Part shown: in pieces, positions 32,381-40,328 of the stretch
How positions within the stretch are numbered: the first letter of the stretch is position 1
Layout of the letters: every line of letters starts with the position of its first letter
From: Parendozoicomonas callyspongiae
GTDB taxonomy: Bacteria; Pseudomonadota; Gammaproteobacteria; Pseudomonadales; Endozoicomonadaceae
Length of the DNA stretch: 47,138 bases
Assembly (NCBI RefSeq): GCF_023502345.1
Contig: NZ_JAMFLX010000021.1
Coordinates: 1-47,138 of the forward strand
Direction of reading: 5' to 3'
Notes under the pieces: generated by a model
The model's database searches: none
What the model saw: the letters and a program-made list of their open reading frames with translations, nothing else
What the model was told of the DNA's origin: nothing
Made by a program: the position numbers and the translations under genes

Positions 32381-33155
32381 GGCTTTCTCCTTAAGCACAG
32401 CACTTGCAAGCGCGATACCCTCTGGCAGTGCCATGCCGTCAGGTATCCAGTTGCTATCGAATTCAGCCCAATTAGCTCTGAAAGTGCATCAATAGCATGA
32501 CTGGCCTTTATTGGTTGCCCTGTATCCTTGCAGAGCAACCAGTTTTCAATTTCTGCGTCCTTTCTTATTTTTCTTATTATTAAGGGCTGTGAAATGATAG
32601 CCCGCTGTTAAAACGCCTTGCTGAAGGGGTATATCAGACGCTACTTTGTCTTTCTTTTTAGTGGTGTTAAAAATCAGAGCCACTTTGCTTTCTTGTTTTC
32701 TACCAGCTTGATCATCAAATGGCTGAACCACCTTGTTTGTGATCCAATTTTATTGTTCTTTTTGACAGCTATTTTTGATTTTAAAGAAAACATTATAAGC
32801 ATAAAGAAACTTATACCATCTTTTCTACAGAACATAGAAAATCATTTATGTAAATGCAAACAAGATATTGAAAAAACTACATCTTTGTTAAAGATAAGTG
32901 TGAGCTGATAAATTTCTATATAAAAAGGTGTATTTGTTTTTTTTATAAAAAACCCTTAAATAAAAGAGTTTTTCTTATTTGTTAATGAGTTGATGTCTTA
33001 TTCCAGATTGAAAGAAATAAATTGATTATTTTGTGTCAAAAACATGGTGGGGAGATATTCTAGGGGCGGCTAACGGCTTGCTATTGGCACAAATTTGAAC
33101 AACTATGTGTGTTTGCGCAGACTTACGCACAACTCCCATCACAGAAGAGAATGCA
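32381..33155. other. AT-rich interval between algP and the FKBP gene
   Basis: About 775 bases, very AT-rich from 32600 to 33050. It holds the algP promoter region (minus) and the FKBP promoter (plus). The open frames here (for example 32618-32908 plus, 32546-32731 minus) lack ribosome sites and protein-like composition. A weak stem near 32946-32975 is visible but unconvincing. Confidence 0.45.
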
Positions 33156-33872
33156 ATGAAGCTGAAAACGATTGCTGCGACAATGATTCTATCCACCGCA
33201 ACAGCCATGCCGACATTTGCCGCAGAAAAGGTGCCATCCACAGATGCTGAGAAGCTCAGTTATAGCCTCGGCAACCTGTTTGGTACTCGTATGAAGGAGG
33301 TGTATGAGGGGTTGGACGCAAAAATGGTTGTATCTGGGATCAATGACGCATTATCAGGTAAAAAGCCTGCTTTGGATCAGGGGGAAATGCTGGAATTGAT
33401 TCAAAAAGCCCAGCGTGAAGCTGCTATGAAAGCCCAGCAGCGCATGATTGAAGCGGCTCAAAAGAACCTGGAAAAAGGTGAAGCATTCTTAAAAGAGAAC
33501 GGTAAGAAGAGTGGTGTAGTAACCACTGAATCTGGCCTGCAATACTCCATTATTAAGGAAGGTAAGGGTAATAAGCCGACTGCGAATAGCAGCGTAACTG
33601 TTCATTATGAAGGGCGCTTGCTTGACGGTAATGTCTTTGATAGCTCTTTCAAGCGTGGTGAGCCAACGACATTTCGGGTGAATCAGGTGATTCGTGGTTG
33701 GACTGAAGCCTTGCAGTTGATGCCTGAAGGGTCAACCTGGGAACTCTATATTCCATCTGATCTGGCTTATGGCCCTGGTGGGGCACCAGGTGGTGGAATT
33801 GGTCCAAACGAGACTCTGGTCTTCAAAGTTGAGCTGATTAAAGTAGAAACACCAGAGAAGACTGACTCTTAA
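33156..33872 (+). CDS. FKBP-type peptidyl-prolyl isomerase, Mip/FkpA-like, exported
   Basis: A 238-residue protein with a signal peptide (MKLKTIAATMILSTATAMPT), a helical dimerisation region (EKLSYSLGNLFGTRMKEVYE to about residue 115) and a C-terminal FKBP domain (TVHYEGRLLDGNVFDSSFKR, VIRGWTEALQLMPEGSTWEL, YGPGGAPGGGIGPNETLVF). This is the architecture of periplasmic or outer-membrane FkpA and Mip proteins, which fold exported proteins and, in Legionella, aid infection. ATG 33156 matches the signal peptide; the 17-residue upstream extension is unlikely. It lies between algP and rsd, as in Pseudomonas. Confidence 0.9.
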   Translation: MKLKTIAATMILSTATAMPTFAAEKVPSTDAEKLSYSLGNLFGTRMKEVYEGLDAKMVVSGINDALSGKKPALDQGEMLELIQKAQREAAMKAQQRMIEAAQKNLEKGEAFLKENGKKSGVVTTESGLQYSIIKEGKGNKPTANSSVTVHYEGRLLDGNVFDSSFKRGEPTTFRVNQVIRGWTEALQLMPEGSTWELYIPSDLAYGPGGAPGGGIGPNETLVFKVELIKVETPEKTDS

Positions 33873-33901
33873 AAAAGTAGGGCTAGAGACTGAACTCCAA
33901 G

Positions 33902-33925
33902 TTACTGCCTCGCTGGAGGCAGTAA
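33902..33925. terminator. Hairpin between convergent FKBP and rsd genes
   Basis: TTACTGCCTC (33902-33911) pairs perfectly with GAGGCAGTAA (33916-33925) over GCTG. T-runs are poor on both strands, so it may be a weak bidirectional terminator or a 3' stabilising stem. Confidence 0.5.
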
Positions 33926-33959
33926 TATAATTCTGGAAATCCGTATCTGGTTCTCTAGG

Positions 33960-34445
33960 TCAGCCGGCAACCATCTGGCTGGCTTCTTCCCTGTGAGCAT
34001 TGTGTAGAATTGCAATCAACTGATCTTCCAGGGAAAAGCGCTCTTCCAAAGTCTCACCTATGTGAGAAAGCATCTTTTGAAGCTCTGGAATACTGCCCAG
34101 CTTCTCGCATCGGTCATTGAAATCGAGACAGGCTTCGGTATTTTTCTGAATCGCTGGGAATAGCTGACCTGAGCGGCTTAGTGCCTCCTCATCGCCAAAC
34201 TCCATAGCTTCTCTTTGCAGCTGTTCGTAAATCTCGAAGTGTCCGGCAGAGACATAGTCCACCAGAAGCTGACAGAAGCGACGAAGCTTCTCTTGCAGGG
34301 GGCGGTCATCGTTACTCTGGTGATCAACGCCGGTCATGGAGCAATAAAGAACAATCATGTTCTGGCGCTCATTCAACCAGTTGTCGATAAGCTCAGAGAC
34401 CCCTCCCCAACGTTCTTTGGCTGACTTGCAACCCTCCAGCATCAT
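33960..34445 (-). CDS. rsd: Anti-sigma-70 factor Rsd/AlgQ
   Basis: Rsd (AlgQ in Pseudomonas) binds sigma-70 and shifts RNA polymerase towards alternative sigma factors in stationary phase. The 161-residue helical protein starts with MMLEGCKSAKERWGGVSELI followed by DNWLNERQNMIVLYC, the family signature. The length fits (E. coli 158). ATG 34445 has AAGGGGAAAG just before it; a longer frame to 34514 adds 23 residues without support. Position in the yheS-algP-FKBP-algQ block supports orthology with AlgQ. Confidence 0.9.
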   Translation of the reverse strand: MMLEGCKSAKERWGGVSELIDNWLNERQNMIVLYCSMTGVDHQSNDDRPLQEKLRRFCQLLVDYVSAGHFEIYEQLQREAMEFGDEEALSRSGQLFPAIQKNTEACLDFNDRCEKLGSIPELQKMLSHIGETLEERFSLEDQLIAILHNAHREEASQMVAG

Positions 34446-34887
34446 CTTTCCCCTTTTACTGTTAGCGTTCAGTTTTTTACAGCCAGATTTAAGGAAAGGC
34501 CGACCAGAGATCATATCTGTCCGGCTTATTTGCCTAGGGTACGGCAGTGAATATGTTCACGGCAAGAGCAAACAATAGAAATCAATCAATTTCTACAAAA
34601 AAAACACCAGTACTTAAAGGAAGGATACGTTTTAATGAATAATCGAAATAAAGAAACTGTTTTTATTTATCTAGGATTATTTAAAAAGGATGCGAAGGTG
34701 TTTTTATCTTACTAATGAGTCTGGATATTTAATAAGAATAAGTCGTTTATCTCTTCATTTATTAAATGATGGGTATCTCATTTATTTAGTTGTTATTGAA
34801 TTGTCCTGATGTGCCCTAATGAGTAACTCAGGCTGTTTAGGAAAAGTGCGTTTAGCGGGTGTTGTAATTTTTGAGATTTTTACAGGC
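34446..34887. other. AT-rich gene-free interval between rsd and tRNA-Arg
   Basis: About 440 bases with no supported coding region. The part near 34450-34560 is the rsd leader; 34580-34850 is strongly AT-rich. I see no additional RNA gene. Confidence 0.45.
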
Positions 34888-34917
34888 AAAAAAAGACTTA
34901 CGCTGAAGCTGTAAGTC
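34888..34917 (-). terminator. Terminator of the tRNA-Arg gene
   Basis: On the minus strand GACTTAC, loop AGCTTCAGC, GTAAGTC, then seven T. It starts 11 bases after the encoded CCA. Confidence 0.85.
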
Positions 34918-34927
34918 TTGATATGTT

Positions 34928-35004
<77 letters not shown>

Positions 35005-35324
35005 ATGCACGTTGGTATGCCCTAGCGGGCGGCGCCAATAATACTCAGGACGTGCGCTCAAGTCCACGGCTTTTTGCCTTGTCTCCTGTTATCGATAGTG
35101 CCTGGTTAAAAGAGCTTCAATTGTTATTCGTCTTTTTGTAGAAAGGTGTGGTGAGTTCGTGTTGACATGTCTTGCGGGTCATTGTTGGCGAGTGTCTGAT
35201 TCGGCTATAATCGCCGCTGGCTATAACAAACGGGTCGGCTTACCTGGGCAAGGATGTGAAGTTGTTTAGGGGGAATAAGCCAGCAGTGTGCATAAAAAGT
35301 CCGTGAAAAAATGAGGAAAGGCGA
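35005..35324. other. Interval between tRNA-Arg and cytochrome c5
   Basis: Holds the two divergent promoters. A TATAAT with upstream TCGGC lies at 35206-35211 on the plus strand, and a TTGACA at 35162-35167 is too far from it to pair. No coding region is supported. Confidence 0.4.
35206..35211 (+). promoter_or_regulatory. Probable -10 box upstream of cytochrome c5
   Basis: TATAAT, about 119 bases before the GTG start; TTGGCG at 35185-35190 could act as -35 but with a short 15-base spacer. If used, the transcript has a long leader. Confidence 0.35.
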
Positions 35325-35777
35325 GTGGCAAACGTCAACAGGATGCGTGCTATCAGTGTTGCAGTTTTTCTGGGGGGCATGGTGAGCAGTCTGGTGATGG
35401 CTGCACCGAAAGAAGTCGACAAAGTTACCCGCCAGGAAATTGTTGGAAGGATCGCACCGGTCGGTGAGGTCTGTATAGAAGGCCAGCCCTGCGCAACTGC
35501 AGCGCCAGTTGCTCAGGCAAGTGATGGACCAAGAAGCGGCGAAAAGATATACAACTCCTATTGTACAGCCTGTCATACCGCTGGCGTTCTGGGGGCTCCC
35601 AAGAAGGATGATGCGAATGCATGGAGTCAGAAGCTGGCAGCAGCGGGTTCTTACTCAACGCTGTTAAGTAATGCTGTCAAGGGAATCGGGTCCATGCCTC
35701 CCAAGGGAACCTGCATGGATTGTAGCGATGAAGAAATCAGCATTGCTATTGAGTATATGAGTGGTCTCAAACCATAA
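35325..35777 (+). CDS. Cytochrome c5
   Basis: A 150-residue exported monohaem cytochrome. After a signal peptide (AISVAVFLGGMVSSLVMAA) and a short linker, the haem site is CTACH (in YNSYCTACHTAG), the axial Met is in IGSMPPKG, and the cytochrome c5-specific extra pair is CMDC near the C-terminus. It probably shuttles electrons between respiratory complexes in the periplasm. The GTG at 35325 has AGGAAAGG in front; ATG 35343 is an alternative that still leaves an intact signal peptide. Confidence 0.88.
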   Translation: MANVNRMRAISVAVFLGGMVSSLVMAAPKEVDKVTRQEIVGRIAPVGEVCIEGQPCATAAPVAQASDGPRSGEKIYNSYCTACHTAGVLGAPKKDDANAWSQKLAAAGSYSTLLSNAVKGIGSMPPKGTCMDCSDEEISIAIEYMSGLKP

Positions 35778-35915
35778 CGAGTATGACTTTTTTGTGGTGT
35801 TGATGCTTTATCCGGCCTTTCTGCAGAGTTGACTGTGGAAATGAGTAAATATTCATCATTTAAACAAGGTGATAAAGAACAAATCAATGTAACATCACCG
35901 CCCGTTTCACGAAGG

Positions 35916-35950
35916 AGGGCTGTCCAGTGGGCAGCCCTTCAGTTGTTTTA
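35916..35950 (+). terminator. Terminator after cytochrome c5
   Basis: AGGGCTG (35916-35922) pairs with CAGCCCT (35932-35938), followed by TCAGTTGTTTTA. It ends 26 bases before the next start, so it may also act as an attenuator for potF. Confidence 0.6.
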
Positions 35951-35975
35951 GCATGCGTATCCGGAGAGCGCTGTT

Positions 35976-37088
35976 ATGCTTCACAAGTTTTGTCTGGCTT
36001 TATCATTCTCTGTTCTGTCTACCCTCAGTTTTCTGCCTGCAACTAGCCAGGCCGAAGAGCAGAACAATGAACTTTTTGTTTACAACTGGTACGAGTATAT
36101 TGCTCCGAATACCGTTCCTGACTTCGAGAAGAAGGCTGGTGTAAAGGTTACTTATGACGTTTATGACAGTAACGAAGTGCTGGAAGCCAAACTTCTGTCT
36201 GGTCGTAGCGGCTACGATATCGTAGCGCCTTCCCATGACTTCCTGGCAAACCAGATCAAGGCTGGTGTTTATGAGCCTCTGGATAAGTCCAGGTTCAAGA
36301 ACTACAAAAACCTCAACCCTGAAGCCATGAGGCTGTTGGATGAAGTTGATCCCGGTAATAAGTACGGAATCCCTTACCTGTGGCAGACCACAGGTCTGGC
36401 CATCAACCCAGCCAAGGTTAAAGAGTTTGCCGGTGAAGATGCTCCTGTAGATAGCTGGGAGCTGGTCTTTAACCCTAAGTACATGCAGAAGCTGGAAAAG
36501 TGTGGTGTCGCCTTTATGGATGCCCCGACAGAAGTATTCCCGGCGGCTTTGCGCTTTATTGGTAAGGATCCTAACTCCCGTCGTAGTGGCGATTACCGCG
36601 CTGCTACCGATATGCTGATGAAGGTTGCTCCTTACGTTACCTACTTCAACTCATCCCGAGCTTTGACTGATCTGGCCAACGGTGATGTTTGTGTTGCTAT
36701 CGTATGGTCTGGTGATGCATTGATCGCAGATGAGCGTGCCCAGAAGGCTGGTAATGGTGTATCCGTTAAGTATGTGATTCCTAAGGAAGGTGCTGCGGTA
36801 TCTTATGATGTCATGGCTATTCCCAAGGATGCAGAGAACAAGGAAAACGCTTACAAGTTCCTGGATTACGTTATGGAACCCAAGGTCGCTGCAGATATCA
36901 CCAACTTTGTGTATTACGCCAACCCCAATAAGGCTGCAACGCCATATGTAGAGAAGGAACTGCGTCAGAATCCAGGCGTATACCCCTCCGGTGCGATTGA
37001 GAAGAGCCTTTATATCTTCAAGCCTCTGGATGGAAAGCTGCGTCGCGTAGTCACACGTGAGTGGACTCGCATTATCAGCGGCCAGTAA
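35976..37088 (+). CDS. Polyamine ABC transporter substrate-binding protein (PotF type)
   Basis: A 370-residue periplasmic binding protein of the PotD/PotF/SpuD family, with signal peptide (ALSFSVLSTLSFLPATSQA) and a mature start LFVYNWYEYIAPNTVPDFEK typical of putrescine/spermidine binders. Further matches are YDVYDSNEVLEAKLLSGRSG, YDIVAPSHDFL, PYLWQTTGLAIN and AIVWSGDAL. Aromatic and acidic residues for amine binding (Trp, Tyr, Asp) are present. GGAGA lies seven bases before the ATG. The permease and ATPase genes are not beside it, so it depends on components encoded elsewhere. Putrescine versus spermidine cannot be decided. Confidence 0.88.
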   Translation: MLHKFCLALSFSVLSTLSFLPATSQAEEQNNELFVYNWYEYIAPNTVPDFEKKAGVKVTYDVYDSNEVLEAKLLSGRSGYDIVAPSHDFLANQIKAGVYEPLDKSRFKNYKNLNPEAMRLLDEVDPGNKYGIPYLWQTTGLAINPAKVKEFAGEDAPVDSWELVFNPKYMQKLEKCGVAFMDAPTEVFPAALRFIGKDPNSRRSGDYRAATDMLMKVAPYVTYFNSSRALTDLANGDVCVAIVWSGDALIADERAQKAGNGVSVKYVIPKEGAAVSYDVMAIPKDAENKENAYKFLDYVMEPKVAADITNFVYYANPNKAATPYVEKELRQNPGVYPSGAIEKSLYIFKPLDGKLRRVVTREWTRIISGQ

Positions 37089-37131
37089 GCCCAGAGAATA
37101 AAACCTCAAAAGACCCCGGTGAACGGTCGAT

Positions 37132-37179
37132 ATATCCCTTGCTGAGAGATAGCTTTTCAGCTGGCTCGGGAAGGGATAT
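37132..37179 (+). promoter_or_regulatory. Long stem-loop in the gap upstream of the REC-EAL gene
   Basis: ATATCCCTT (37132-37140) pairs perfectly with AAGGGATAT (37171-37179), enclosing a smaller nested stem (GCTGA with TCAGC). There is no T-run after it. It lies 44 bases past the potF stop and 90 before the next ATG, so it may be a potF 3' end or a structured leader. Confidence 0.4.
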
Positions 37180-37269
37180 GTTAAGTCGACAAGGTTTACA
37201 AAAATCAGGAGGTGCTGATACCTATATGGTACCAGCGCCTCTGCTCGTTCTGCTGGGGGGAGACCGGGC

Positions 37270-38490
37270 ATGACCAACGAAGGTGAAGGCCTGACCATAA
37301 TGGTCGTCGAAGATAACGACTTTCAAAGGGCTGTTGCCGCCAAGGTTCTGGAAGATATTGGCTGTGAGCATGTCATGGCTGCCAGAAACGGGCAGGATGC
37401 ACTTGAACAGATAGTTGCTCATCCAGACCGCATTCATATTGTTGTCAGTGATTTGGATATGCCAGAGATGGATGGCGTTGAGCTATTGCGCCACCTTGCC
37501 GAACGCAAGCTGGCTGATGCCATGGTCGTTGCCAGTGCCCTTGATGCTGCCCTGATCCACACGGTTGAGGATATGGCTGAGGAGCATGGGCTTCAGGTTC
37601 TCACTAATGTGAAAAAACCCGTTACCCGAGAGAAGATCAGGGGTGTTATTGAACAGTACCGTAAGGAGCACAGGGCACGAAATCCTGATGCATACTCTGG
37701 TGTGTTTACAGCGGAAGATATTCAGGAAGGGTTGGACGCCGGCCAATTCCAGGTCTGGTATCAGCCCAAAGTCAGCCTGAGCGATGGCAGCTGGCTGGCA
37801 TCGGAAGCTCTGGCGCGGTGGGATCACCCTGAACAGGGTGTCGTTATGCCGGGACGCTTTGTGCCGATTATGGAGAAATCCTCCCTGATTGATCAACTCA
37901 CCTGGAAGCAGGTGCATGCCATTGTCGAAGATTTAAGGAACTGGCAGCTTCAGGGGCGGGACCTGACAGTCGCTGTGAATCTCTCCCCTCTCCTTCTCGA
38001 AGATGTTTCCATGCCCCAGAAACTCGAAGAAATTCTGGCTCACCACGGTGTTTCAACATGCCGTATGACACTTGAGATCACCGAGAATGTGGTGATGAAA
38101 AATCTGGCCAGAAGCCTTGAAACCCTGGCCCGGTTAAGAATGAAGGGCTTTAATCTCTCGATTGATGATTTCGGTACTGGTTTTTCCAACTTCCAGCAGT
38201 TGAACCGTATTCCTTTTACTGAGCTGAAAATTGATCGAAGCTTCGTCAGTGATATTACCCATAAGACCACCAACCGCATCATTGTTGAATCTAATATTGA
38301 TATGGCGAAAAGACTGAGGCTGTCTACGGTTGCTGAAGGTATTGAAACTGAAGAAGAGTGGAACAAACTCAAGGAACTCGGCTGTGATTATGCTCAGGGG
38401 TTCCTGGTTGCCCGTGCCATGCCCTATTCCCAGATGCCTGAGTGGGAGAAAAACTGGAAAGAGCAGTTTAAATCCCAGTTGAGTGACTAG
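37270..38490 (+). CDS. Response regulator with EAL domain (c-di-GMP phosphodiesterase)
   Basis: A 406-residue protein. The REC domain (residues about 9-125) has the acidic pair EDND, the phospho-acceptor in VVSDLDMPEMDG and the lysine in VKKPVT. The EAL domain (about 150-395) keeps every residue expected for activity: SEALARW, NLSPLLLE, EITEN, IDDFGTGFSN, ELKIDRSFV and AEGIETEEEW. It should hydrolyse cyclic di-GMP under control of a histidine kinase that is not encoded nearby. GGGGAG precedes the ATG. Lowered c-di-GMP usually favours motility over biofilm. Confidence 0.93.
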   Translation: MTNEGEGLTIMVVEDNDFQRAVAAKVLEDIGCEHVMAARNGQDALEQIVAHPDRIHIVVSDLDMPEMDGVELLRHLAERKLADAMVVASALDAALIHTVEDMAEEHGLQVLTNVKKPVTREKIRGVIEQYRKEHRARNPDAYSGVFTAEDIQEGLDAGQFQVWYQPKVSLSDGSWLASEALARWDHPEQGVVMPGRFVPIMEKSSLIDQLTWKQVHAIVEDLRNWQLQGRDLTVAVNLSPLLLEDVSMPQKLEEILAHHGVSTCRMTLEITENVVMKNLARSLETLARLRMKGFNLSIDDFGTGFSNFQQLNRIPFTELKIDRSFVSDITHKTTNRIIVESNIDMAKRLRLSTVAEGIETEEEWNKLKELGCDYAQGFLVARAMPYSQMPEWEKNWKEQFKSQLSD

Positions 38491-38758
38491 TTTTTCTTGA
38501 TAAAAGTGGTAATTAAAACCGGCTAATCAGCAGCTTCTCTATAGATATCGACAAAGAGGTTGGGGCTTTCCGGGAGCTGTTGGTGTTATCCCCTGATATT
38601 CCTCCCCTTGCGCTGCGAGCGGTGCTTCTCTAGAATGCCCTGTTCCCATGGCTTATGCTGTGGGATTTCTCATTGGGGATTTATCCCTTACTCCTTGCCT
38701 TACCCGATGACACGGTTATCCGGATCGTGGGAGGCTGTTTAACCCGTAAGGAGCAGAT

Positions 38759-39202
38759 ATGCGTCATTACGAGATCGTATTCCTGGTACACCCAGACCAG
38801 AGCGAGCAAGTGCCCGCTATGGTTGATCGTTACAAGAAGATCATCGAAGAAGACAACGGTACTATCCACCGTCAAGAAGATTGGGGCCGTCGTCAGCTGG
38901 CTTACCCAATCCAGAAGATCCACAAAGCTCACTACGTTATGATGAACGTAGAGTGCAGCGACGAAGCCCTGAAGGAGCTGTCCAGCAACTTCCGCTTCAA
39001 CGACGCTGTTATCCGTAACCTGGTTATTCGTCGCAACGAAGCTATTACCGAGCCATCCATTATGATGCAGGTTGAAGAGCGTCGTGAGCGTCGTGATGAC
39101 CGTCGTGACGACCGTCGCGATGATCGTCGTGAAGAGCGTCGTGAAGCTCCTGCTTCCGAAGCTCCAGCAGCTGAAGCTTCTTCCGAAGAGTCCGCTGAAT
39201 AA
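38759..39202 (+). CDS. rpsF: 30S ribosomal protein S6
   Basis: The 147-residue protein begins [20 protein letters not shown] and contains the [20 protein letters not shown] core and the [19 protein letters not shown] strand, all typical of bS6. The C-terminal tail (from about residue 105) is longer than usual and unusual: [20 protein letters not shown], then an Ala/Ser/Glu-rich end. E. coli S6 also has a disordered acidic tail that is modified by RimK with glutamates. AAGGAG is ideally placed. A GC-rich stem in the leader (38710-38740) may be the autoregulatory S6:S18 site, but I could not match it with certainty. First gene of the rpsF-rpsR-rplI cluster. Confidence 0.96.
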   Translation: MRHYEIVFLVHPDQSEQVPAMVDRYKKIIEEDNGTIHRQEDWGRRQLAYPIQKIHKAHYVMMNVECSDEALKELSSNFRFNDAVIRNLVIRRNEAITEPSIMMQVEERRERRDDRRDDRRDDRREERREAPASEAPAAEASSEESAE

Positions 39203-39288
39203 TCCTGTTTCAGGCTAACCGTCAGTTCTGAGGCCTGAACGCAGATTTTCTGCATAGGATAAGGAACTCTAGATAAGGAGTTGTTGCA

Positions 39289-39513
39289 ATGGCACGTTTC
39301 TTCCGTCGTCGCAAGTTCTGCCGTTTCACCGCTGAAGGCGTTCAAGAGATCGATTACAAGGATCTGAACACCCTGAAGGCGTACATCACCGAAACTGGCA
39401 AGATCGTACCTAGCCGTATTACCGGCACCAAGGCTCGCTACCAGCGTCAGCTGGCGACCGCTATCAAGCGCGCTCGCTACGTTGCTCTGCTGCCTTACTG
39501 CGATCGCCACTAA
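39289..39513 (+). CDS. rpsR: 30S ribosomal protein S18
   Basis: A 74-residue basic protein, [20 protein letters not shown] to the end LPYCDRH, the canonical bS18 with [18 protein letters not shown]. It forms a heterodimer with S6 on the 30S platform. AAGGAG precedes the ATG; 86 bases separate it from rpsF, and it is co-transcribed. Confidence 0.98.
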   Translation: MARFFRRRKFCRFTAEGVQEIDYKDLNTLKAYITETGKIVPSRITGTKARYQRQLATAIKRARYVALLPYCDRH

Positions 39514-39541
39514 GATTTCCCGTTAGTTCGGAATCTTTTGT

Positions 39542-39584
39542 CATGCAGAGCTTTGCTCTGCATGGCGTACCTGTACAGGTTTTT
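39542..39584 (+). promoter_or_regulatory. Two adjacent inverted repeats between rpsR and rplI
   Basis: CATGCAGAGC (39542-39551) pairs perfectly with GCTCTGCATG (39555-39564) over TTT. Directly after it lies the 12-bp palindrome ACCTGTACAGGT (39569-39580) followed by TTTT. Partial terminator, RNA processing site or protein-binding site within the ribosomal operon. Confidence 0.5.
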
Positions 39585-39633
39585 ACAGTGTGAATCCCTG
39601 TACTAATCCATTACTGGTGAAAGGTATTTAGAA

Positions 39634-40080
39634 ATGGAAGTTATTCTTCTGGAAAAAGTCGCCAATCTGGGCGCACTGGGTGAAAAGGTTAAAGTTAAGG
39701 CTGGTTACGGCCGTAACTTCCTGGTTCCTTTCGGCAAGGCAGTTCCTGCTACCAAGGCTAACGTAGCTGAGTTTGAAGCTCGTCGCGCTGAACTGGAAAA
39801 GGCTGCTTCCGAGAAGCTGGCTAACGCTCAGAAGCGTGCTGAAGAGCTGGACGAAATCGAGCTGACCATCACTGCTAAGGCTGGTGATGAAGGCAAGCTG
39901 TTCGGTTCCATCGGTACCCGCGATCTGGCAGAAACCATCTCCGCTACTGGCATGGAAGTTGCCAAGAGCGAAGTTCGTCTGCCTACTGGTCCTATTCGCA
40001 CCATCGGCGAATTCGACATCGCTCTGCAGCTGCACCCTGAAGTTGCTGCTACCGTTAAGATCTTCGTTGAAGCTGAATAA
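39634..40080 (+). CDS. rplI: 50S ribosomal protein L9
   Basis: A 148-residue protein with the L9 N-terminal domain ([37 protein letters not shown]), the long central helix ([20 protein letters not shown]) and the C-terminal domain ([15 protein letters not shown]). It binds 23S rRNA at the L1 side. AAAGG precedes the ATG. A strong terminator follows, so dnaB has its own promoter. Confidence 0.98.
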   Translation: MEVILLEKVANLGALGEKVKVKAGYGRNFLVPFGKAVPATKANVAEFEARRAELEKAASEKLANAQKRAEELDEIELTITAKAGDEGKLFGSIGTRDLAETISATGMEVAKSEVRLPTGPIRTIGEFDIALQLHPEVAATVKIFVEAE

Positions 40081-40100
40081 GTTTTACGATCATCTTAAAG

Positions 40101-40136
40101 AAAACCGCTGGTGCTTTGCTCCGGCGGTTTTTTTAT
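40101..40136 (+). terminator. Terminator of the rpsF-rpsR-rplI operon
   Basis: AAAACCGC (40101-40108) pairs with GCGGTTTT (40124-40131), with a further short stem inside, followed by T; 20 bases past the rplI stop. Confidence 0.85.
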
Positions 40137-40328
40137 GTGAAAGTTTTTTCATCCCCCGAGGGTGACAAAAAACTTTTTTCGCTCAGGGCTGTTTATGCCT
40201 TTTCTACAGACCTGATTATCGGCTCGTAAATTCTATACGTCCGTTGCAGTTTGTTTGTGCTCCCGTGAAATGTTTCGGGTAGTATTGGTTCTTTAATCCA
40301 ATGCGCGAAACAGAATTCATCTCATCCT

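Noticed and set aside
31539-32495. Long plus-strand open frame rich in Leu, Ala and Arg
   Set aside because: It is the mirror of the repetitive algP gene; the minus strand has the ribosome site, terminator and conserved synteny.
32618-32908. 96-codon frame in the AT-rich gap
   Set aside because: Low-complexity AT-rich sequence, no ribosome site, no family.
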